Of a DNA stretch of 57,344 nucleotides, positions 51,720 through 57,344 are shown piece by piece. A program made the translations under genes and the position numbers. The stretch is from Pseudanabaena sp. Salubria-1 (GTDB taxonomy: Bacteria; Cyanobacteriota; Cyanobacteriia; Pseudanabaenales; Pseudanabaenaceae): assembly GCA_023336205.1 (NCBI GenBank), contig JALQCR010000041.1, forward strand, positions 1 through 57,344. The letters are read 5' to 3'. Each line of letters begins with the position of its first letter. Within the stretch, counting starts at the first letter, position 1. The notes beneath the pieces were generated by a model. The model searched no databases, was not told where the DNA came from, and saw nothing but the letters and a program-made list of their open reading frames with translations.

Positions 51720-54374
51720 ATGCCAAATCCTGAATTTGATGATTTACAATTGCAAGAAGAACTGCGTAATCTATTTGAATTAGATACGCAGAAGTATCTG
51801 CAATTATATGTGGATACAGTACATCAGCTAAATGCTGCCAATTGGCGCGAAGATATTCAGCAGCTATATCGATGTGTACATACGATTAAAGGAGGTTCTG
51901 TAACTGTAGGATTTCAATCTGTACTGCAAGTTTCGACTATATTAGAAGATGTACTGTCCGATTTGCGCTATCTTGACGTTGCGCCAACTTTAGCTGATGG
52001 GGAATTAGCTAAAGCTTTGATTGAGGCTGGCGAATTGTTAATTGGCTCAGTCCAGATGGGCGAACAGAATGATACTGATGCATCAGTGAAGTATATTCAA
52101 ATCCTGCGCGATCGCATTCAATCTGAATATTTGCCCGAATGGAACGAAATGCGCCAAGTTCAGCAAGAATTTGCTGATCAAGGTTTTGATTTGGTCATTC
52201 TTGAACTAGAAATGGCGATCGAAGATTTGCCGCTCACTGGTGAAGTCCCGACAGAAGCTGCTGAGATCGCCAAGCAAACTGTTGCCCAGTTGCAGGAAAT
52301 TGGTACAGAAATTAATTTAGCGAAAACTTGGCATGATTTTTTGCAAAAAGGTAGTGCATTGTGCGATCGCCTAGATTGTGAGTTATGGCACCAAGAATGG
52401 ATGCCATTTCTGCAAAAGGTTAAAGAAAGTGCTCGTCAGGGAGGAATTTTTGAAATTGAACAAGAATCAATTATTTCATCTTCAAATATAGAATCTGGAT
52501 TAATTGCTGGAAATGATGTTGCATCCCTTATTAGCTCGCAAGTTTCTCCTACAGCAGACATTCAAATCCCTGTGCCACTCGATCGCCTAGAGCGCTCATC
52601 TCAATATCTAGTTGAGACATTAATGGCAACTCGGGCCACTCAAGGATTTTACCAATCTGTTTATGCGAACATACTACCGTTAGTTTCACTTGCTCAAAAT
52701 AGTGTGCAATATATTACCCAACTGCGAGAAGTCCAAGATGATTACTCATTATTAGATGCTTCTGGAGAACAGGATGGACTAAAGATTGAGCGCTATCGTC
52801 AAGGCTATACTGCAATCAACCGTTTATTGGAAATCAGTCTGCGTTTGATTGAGTTAGGCTCAGAAACAGGCGAATCAGCAAGGCGAACAGCTGATAGCAT
52901 CCAAGTCTTAGATCGCAGCTTGCGTAATCTCCAGCAAACCATCGAAGAAAGTCGCCTTGTTCCATTCTCAACCCTAGCTTTTAGATCGAGAGGGATTTTA
53001 CGAGATCTAATGACTCGCGTTGGTAAAATTGTCCAGTTCATAATTATTGGCGAACAATTAGAACTTGATGCAGGTACACTTCGTAGTTTGGAACCTGTAG
53101 TACTTCATTTATTGCGCAACTCCTATGATCATGGGATTGAAGATTCCTCTAATCGAGAGAAATCGGGAAAACCTTTACAAGGAAAAATCGAGCTGTCTCT
53201 AAAACGACGCGGTAGTATGTTTGACCTTATCATTCGTGATGATGGCAAGGGAATTGATCCTGATCGCATTAGTCAAATTGCCAAATCCAAAGGACTGCCA
53301 CTTACCGATACTAGCACCTCTGAACGCCTCCTCAATGTAATATGCCAATCGGGCTTTACTTCCTCTACTGTCGTTAGCGATATTTCAGGGCGGGGCGTAG
53401 GGATGGATGTAGTAGCAAGCCAAGTTGCACTAATGAATGGCAAGCTCAGTCTTGTGTCCCAAATTGGTAAAGGGACAGCTTTCACAATTCAAATCCCAGT
53501 ACCACACTTGTTTGTACGCTGTATGCTCTTGCAGGCAGGCGATCGCACTTTTGCGGTTCCTACTTCCGAGATTTACACCACTACTTTGGTGGAGGGGTTA
53601 CTCTGGCAAAAGACAGATCGTGCTGACTATACAATTGAAGTGCAAGAAGAATCGGGGAAAGTACCTGCGATCGATCTTTATCAATATTGGCAAGGACAAA
53701 CTGAAACTAGAATGATCCTGCCATCAGCGATCGCAGTGAGAACGAAACAATCTGGTAGCGATCGCGGAATTTGGCTAATAGCCGACACCTTGATTGGTCA
53801 GAGTGATTTGTTAGTGAATCCAATTCCAGCACCTTTGGTTGCCCCGATCGGCTTAATCGGGATGAGCCTGATGCCCGATGGAAAACTTATTCCTGTAATT
53901 GATGCACTTTCCTTTGTCGAAGTCTTTTTCTCGTCAGATGCTGAACGACTCACAATTTCTAGTTCTCAATCAAATGCTTCCTTCCTTGAACTATCTAGCG
54001 ATCGCCAGATTTTAGTTGTTGATGATGCAGCACTAATGCGGCGAAGAATTGAGAGCAGCTTATCACCACAAGGATATGAAATTGTAACTTGTGATGATGG
54101 TATGGATGCTTGGCAATGGTTGTTAAGGCATGGTCAACCAGCATTGCTAATTACTGATATTGAGATGCCACGTATGGATGGATTCACGTTGATTGATCGC
54201 TGTCGTCAAGCAGGATTGGATATGCCAATCCTTGTGATTTCATCTCGTCTAGCGGAAGAATGGTCACGTGAGACAGCTCGTCTCGGTGCAACTGATTATC
54301 TCACTAAAGGTTTCTCGACATCGGAGCTAGTCAATAAAGTTAGCTCTCTACTCGAATTAAGAACTCTTGCGTAA
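51720..54374 (+). CDS. CheA-like hybrid histidine kinase (Hpt - HATPase - CheW - receiver)
   Basis: 884 residues from ATG 51720 (TTG 51699 is less likely). An Hpt domain has the phosphorylated His-54 in YRCVHTIKGGSVTVG. A variable region is followed by the dimerisation helix pair (LDRLERSSQYLVETLMATRA). The HATPase has HLLRNSYDHGIED, IRDDGKGIDPDRI and GRGVGMDVVASQ. A CheW-like domain (FVRCMLLQAGDRTFAVPTSE) and a receiver (ILVVDDAALMRRRIESSLSP; LLITDIEMPRMDGF) complete it. This matches the PilL/CheA-type kinases controlling type IV pili motility or phototaxis in cyanobacteria. No separate cheW or cheY lies next to it; the fused domains may replace them. Confidence 0.93.
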   Translation: MPNPEFDDLQLQEELRNLFELDTQKYLQLYVDTVHQLNAANWREDIQQLYRCVHTIKGGSVTVGFQSVLQVSTILEDVLSDLRYLDVAPTLADGELAKALIEAGELLIGSVQMGEQNDTDASVKYIQILRDRIQSEYLPEWNEMRQVQQEFADQGFDLVILELEMAIEDLPLTGEVPTEAAEIAKQTVAQLQEIGTEINLAKTWHDFLQKGSALCDRLDCELWHQEWMPFLQKVKESARQGGIFEIEQESIISSSNIESGLIAGNDVASLISSQVSPTADIQIPVPLDRLERSSQYLVETLMATRATQGFYQSVYANILPLVSLAQNSVQYITQLREVQDDYSLLDASGEQDGLKIERYRQGYTAINRLLEISLRLIELGSETGESARRTADSIQVLDRSLRNLQQTIEESRLVPFSTLAFRSRGILRDLMTRVGKIVQFIIIGEQLELDAGTLRSLEPVVLHLLRNSYDHGIEDSSNREKSGKPLQGKIELSLKRRGSMFDLIIRDDGKGIDPDRISQIAKSKGLPLTDTSTSERLLNVICQSGFTSSTVVSDISGRGVGMDVVASQVALMNGKLSLVSQIGKGTAFTIQIPVPHLFVRCMLLQAGDRTFAVPTSEIYTTTLVEGLLWQKTDRADYTIEVQEESGKVPAIDLYQYWQGQTETRMILPSAIAVRTKQSGSDRGIWLIADTLIGQSDLLVNPIPAPLVAPIGLIGMSLMPDGKLIPVIDALSFVEVFFSSDAERLTISSSQSNASFLELSSDRQILVVDDAALMRRRIESSLSPQGYEIVTCDDGMDAWQWLLRHGQPALLITDIEMPRMDGFTLIDRCRQAGLDMPILVISSRLAEEWSRETARLGATDYLTKGFSTSELVNKVSSLLELRTLA

Positions 54375-54487
54375 TACTTTAAAATCATAACGCTAGTCAG
54401 TGCTGTCATCATAGGTCAGATATTCTTTAAAGGTGATTTTTCTAGCAGTAGTAACAGTCATGAGTCTGAAACCTCTCTGACTATGTT

Positions 54488-54594
54488 TAATACCAATTCA
54501 CAAAAGTGTGACAACACTTCTATGAATTAAAAAACAAACCCTGTAAGGGTATTAAAAACACAAAATGGCTACGCCATTTTGTGTTTAGGTATAA
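54488..54594. repeat. Three-hairpin MITE-like repeat, copy 5, at the end of dnaE-N
   Basis: Complete copy from TAATACCAATTCACAAAAGT to TTTAGGTATAA, with AAACCCTGTAAGGGT and CACAAAATGGCTACGCCATT continuing TTGTG. The right end overlaps the last codons and the stop of dnaE-N (54585-54594). Confidence 0.88.
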
Positions 54595-57191
54595 TCTTGA
54601 TTACTGTAGCAAAACAAATCTAACCCGCGCTCAAAAATCTCATCGATCGCAAGCATTTCACTGTCAGTAGTCATGAACTTATGATCCTTAGTAGCTCTGA
54701 TGCGATCGCCATTTTCTAGCTCATATTCAAAAACTTCTTGATTGCCGCGATTGTGCCACTGTGCGATCGGTTGAGTATAGACAAATCCATTCTCATCAAC
54801 GCTATAAACCTGACATTCGATTTGATGCTCAACGATTTTACCAATGGGCATCAGATCAAATTCCACTGTTCGCACCAGCGTATCGTAGCTAAGACAATAT
54901 TCCGCAAAAATCACCATCTGATCGAAAAGATCATTAGAAATCTCTGACCTAATTCCATTTTTTGCACACCCATCAAGAAAAATAGAGCGCTGTTTTTCCA
55001 TCTCTTCAGGTTTCTTTTTACCCATCGCCCGACGCAATAAATCCGCAGCACCAAGGGAATATCCCGCCAGTTCCTGCGCCATTTTCATGATTTGCTCTTG
55101 ATAACAAAGGACTCCATAAGTATTATTCAATATGGATTCCAGCATTTGATGCTGATATTCGATCGCTTCTCGACCATGCTTACGATTAATAAACTTAGGA
55201 ATTAGTCCTGCATCTAATGGACCTGGACGATAGAGAGCAAGAATCGAAGAAATATCTTCAATATTGGAAGGCTTCAGATCTTTTACGATCTGTTTCATTC
55301 CTGAAGATTCCAATTGGAAGACTCCTTCTAGATCGCCTTTTTCGAGTAGCTTATAGGTCTTTTGATTTGCCTCAGTGGACATATCGGGCGCGATCGCATC
55401 AATATGGAAATTCGGATCTTGATTGTCGCGAATTAGCTTGCTAGTATGCTCAATCGTGGTTAAGTTCCGTAATCCCAAGAAGTCCATTTTTAATAGACCC
55501 AAAGATTCCAAATCTTCCATTGTATACTGTGTCACCACCTGACCTTCATTGCTGCGTTGCAATGGTACAACCTCATCCAATGGGAATGGCGAAATAACTA
55601 CACCAGCCGCATGAACACCTGAACTTTTGTTCACGCCTTCAATCCGCATTGCCATGTCTAGCCATTCAAACACCTTGGCATCATTCTTGTAGCGATCGCG
55701 AAATTCTGGTGCAGGTGATTCTTCGGAAATCATTACCTTAAGCTTGGCAGGTTTTCCACGGGATACGGGAATCATCTTTGCCATCTTATCGGATTCGCTG
55801 TAGGAAACGTCTAGAACTCTAGCCACATCCTTGAGAACTGCCTTAGATGTCAAACGGTTGAAAGTAACAATTTGCGCGACTCGCTCCTGTCCATAGCGCT
55901 GGGTCACATAATCAATCAATTCACCACGATGATCGATGCAGAAGTCAGTGTCAATATCAGGCATAGACTTCCGTTCAGGATTGAGAAATCTTTCAAATAG
56001 AAGTCCATGATGGATCGGGTCAATATTTGTAATCCCAAGAGAATAAGCAACGAGTGAACCTGCCGCACTACCGCGCCCAGGACCAACAGGGATCTTTTTG
56101 TCTCTGGCATATTTGATATAGTCCCATACGACTAGGAAGTAGGTTGCAAAACCCATCTGCATAATAATGCCTAGCTCAAAACGCAAACGCTCTTGATATT
56201 CGGCAGAAATCTCGGCATGGGTTTTGGCATTGAATCTTTGTAATAAGCCTTGCCAAGTCACTTCTTCAAAATAGGTGTCAGCAGTATGGCCTTCAGGAAT
56301 TGGATAATTAGCAGCACTGGGATCGCGCATCAAGTCATAGGGTTTGACTTTTGCCGCTGCTTTAAGAGTGTTCGCTAGAGCTTCTTCGATTACGTCATCT
56401 TCCAAATGATCGCGGAATAGCTGCTTCATCTCGGCATAGGATTTGAAATATTCCATACCGCTATAACGCAGTCTCTTCTCATCGGAAATTAATTTTCCAG
56501 TTTGGATACATAGCAGAGCATCATGGGCTTCCACATCCATACAAGATGTAAAGTGAGAATCATTAGTGGCAATGACCTTAATATCTAATTCTTTGGCAAT
56601 CTTGCAAATTTCCACATTCACAACCCGATCTTCAGGATATCCGTGATCTTGAATTTCTAGATAATAATCATCGCCAAAATGTTCTTTATACCAAGATGCT
56701 ACTTCCCGCGCTAGTTTCGGATCGCGATTCATAATTGCTTGTGGCACTTCCCCCGCCAAGCAACCTGAGGTAAGCATTAAGCCTTCTTTATATTGCAGAA
56801 GATAATCTTTATTAATGCAGGGACGTGCAAAGATCCCTTTGCCTTGGTAGCCCTGCAAATGAGAAATTGTGGTGAGCTTAACCAGATTTCGATAGCCCTG
56901 AGTATCTTTGGCAAGGACACATTGATGATATTTTCTCTTTTTGTCTTCTCGCTTATATTGGATCGTAATGTCGCCATTCAAGACGTACATTTCATTGCCA
57001 ATGATTGGCTTGATCCCCTTAGATTTGCAGATCTTGATTAGCTCGATCGCACCATACATCACACCATGATCGGTCAAAGCGATCGCAGGCATCCCCAGCT
57101 CAACAGCTCGATTGACCATATCAGGGATTTGGCTTGCCCCATCGAGCAAACTATATTCGGTATGAACGTGCAGCCCAACAAATCCAGTCAT
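54585..57191 (-). CDS. dnaE-N: DNA polymerase III alpha subunit, N-terminal half, with N-terminal split intein
   Basis: 868 residues. Residues 1-765 are the N-extein: PHP domain (GLHVHTEYSLLDGASQIPDM), polymerase core with catalytic Asp residues in MPDIDTDFCIDHRG, VGPGRGSAAGSLVAYSLGIT and EGVNKSSGVHAAGVV, ending FDQMVIFAEY. The last 103 residues are a DnaE-type split intein-N starting CLSYDT. The polymerase becomes functional only after trans-splicing with an Int-C/dnaE-C gene elsewhere, the standard arrangement in many cyanobacteria. ATG 57191 gives the usual MTGFVGLHVHTEYS start. The stop codon is supplied by the adjoining repeat. Confidence 0.97.
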   Translation of the reverse strand: MTGFVGLHVHTEYSLLDGASQIPDMVNRAVELGMPAIALTDHGVMYGAIELIKICKSKGIKPIIGNEMYVLNGDITIQYKREDKKRKYHQCVLAKDTQGYRNLVKLTTISHLQGYQGKGIFARPCINKDYLLQYKEGLMLTSGCLAGEVPQAIMNRDPKLAREVASWYKEHFGDDYYLEIQDHGYPEDRVVNVEICKIAKELDIKVIATNDSHFTSCMDVEAHDALLCIQTGKLISDEKRLRYSGMEYFKSYAEMKQLFRDHLEDDVIEEALANTLKAAAKVKPYDLMRDPSAANYPIPEGHTADTYFEEVTWQGLLQRFNAKTHAEISAEYQERLRFELGIIMQMGFATYFLVVWDYIKYARDKKIPVGPGRGSAAGSLVAYSLGITNIDPIHHGLLFERFLNPERKSMPDIDTDFCIDHRGELIDYVTQRYGQERVAQIVTFNRLTSKAVLKDVARVLDVSYSESDKMAKMIPVSRGKPAKLKVMISEESPAPEFRDRYKNDAKVFEWLDMAMRIEGVNKSSGVHAAGVVISPFPLDEVVPLQRSNEGQVVTQYTMEDLESLGLLKMDFLGLRNLTTIEHTSKLIRDNQDPNFHIDAIAPDMSTEANQKTYKLLEKGDLEGVFQLESSGMKQIVKDLKPSNIEDISSILALYRPGPLDAGLIPKFINRKHGREAIEYQHQMLESILNNTYGVLCYQEQIMKMAQELAGYSLGAADLLRRAMGKKKPEEMEKQRSIFLDGCAKNGIRSEISNDLFDQMVIFAEYCLSYDTLVRTVEFDLMPIGKIVEHQIECQVYSVDENGFVYTQPIAQWHNRGNQEVFEYELENGDRIRATKDHKFMTTDSEMLAIDEIFERGLDLFCYSNQDYT
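54588..54896 (-). other. DnaE split intein N-terminal fragment (Int-N), 103 residues
   Basis: Self-splicing element at the conserved AEY/CLSY junction. Cys-1 is the nucleophile. Block B reads RATKDHKFM, with Thr-69 and His-72 at the same positions as in the well-known Nostoc DnaE intein. The end of block N4 is IDEIFERGLDL. The final residues FCYSNQDYT differ from known family ends, and the last two codons fall in the MITE. Confidence 0.95.
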
Positions 57192-57251
57192 AGCGATCTA
57201 CAAAATCAAATCTAGATAGCTAGGTTAACACGATAAACCCAAAGTAGAGTG

Positions 57252-57344
57252 GCGGGGGGGGGGGGGGGCCCCCGCCCGTGGGGTTTTTTTTTTTTTTTTT
57301 TTTGTTTTTTAAAAAAAAAAAAAAATAGGGGGGGGGGTTGGTGT
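57252..57344. other. Low-complexity homopolymer block at window end
   Basis: Alternating long runs of G, C, T and A with no coding content, like the block at 1-64. It probably marks a contig edge or unresolved join. 57192-57251 is the leader of dnaE-N with no clear promoter. Confidence 0.7.

Noticed and set aside
1..57344. CRISPR arrays, rRNA and tRNA genes
   Set aside because: No regularly spaced repeats, rRNA-like blocks or tRNA cloverleaf sequences were recognised by eye; a dedicated scan was not possible.

Overview
The window comes from a cyanobacterium, most likely a phycoerythrin-containing filamentous type close to Pseudanabaena (the genus is an inference). The evidence is a phycoerythrin linker/lyase/regulator operon, psbA (photosystem II D1), psb30, ndhD, a proton-extrusion protein, a DnaE subunit ending in an N-terminal split intein, and very frequent HIP1 octamers (GCGATCGC). 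No tRNA, rRNA or CRISPR array was seen.

Layout. 0.5-5.3 kb holds a cpe operon on the + strand: cpeC, cpeD, an unusual CpcD-domain protein with a long disordered tail in the place where cpeE usually sits, cpeS, cpeT and cpeR. 5.4-15 kb is ordinary chromosome: gcvP, ruvC, an MtfA-like peptidase and an RND efflux adaptor/pump pair. 15.1-16.2 kb has an ArsR-type regulator behind a perfect 42-bp palindrome, followed by a Nudix protein with a damaged Nudix box. 16.3-31.3 kb is rich in insertion sequences: five nearly complete elements (ISXO2/IS1595-like, IS4-superfamily, ISKra4-like, ISAzo13-like, IS30-like) plus IS630 and ISAs1 remnants. They interrupt a nitronate monooxygenase, a methyltransferase and perhaps a tiny ORF. 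The intact genes between them are psbA of the microaerobic D1' type, an ICMT-like methyltransferase, pcxA, csbD and gltX. 30.7-33.6 kb is a gene graveyard (HigA, glycosyltransferase and hybrid-kinase remains). 33.8-39.5 kb carries ndhD1, a TPR protein, psb30, a dynamin/Era-like GTPase and aroK. 39.7-45.5 kb carries an adenylate cyclase with one in-frame stop and a ParC/GyrA-like topoisomerase subunit. 45.7-49.6 kb carries a glutaredoxin and murD-ftsI. 50-54.4 kb is a chemoreceptor/CheA hybrid-kinase pair, and 54.6-57.2 kb is dnaE-N with its split intein.

Two structural themes run through the window. First, a roughly 100-bp, three-hairpin, MITE-like repeat occurs in about eight full or partial copies, and in five cases it contains the stop codon of the neighbouring gene. 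Second, many genes end at very long, perfect or almost perfect palindromes (19-28 bp arms). Some of these mirror the last codons of the gene itself.

Caution: four blocks of mixed homopolymer runs (1-64, about 33554-33628, about 46111-46233, 57252-57344) look like sequencing or assembly artefacts. Gene adjacency across the two internal blocks should not be trusted without read-level support.
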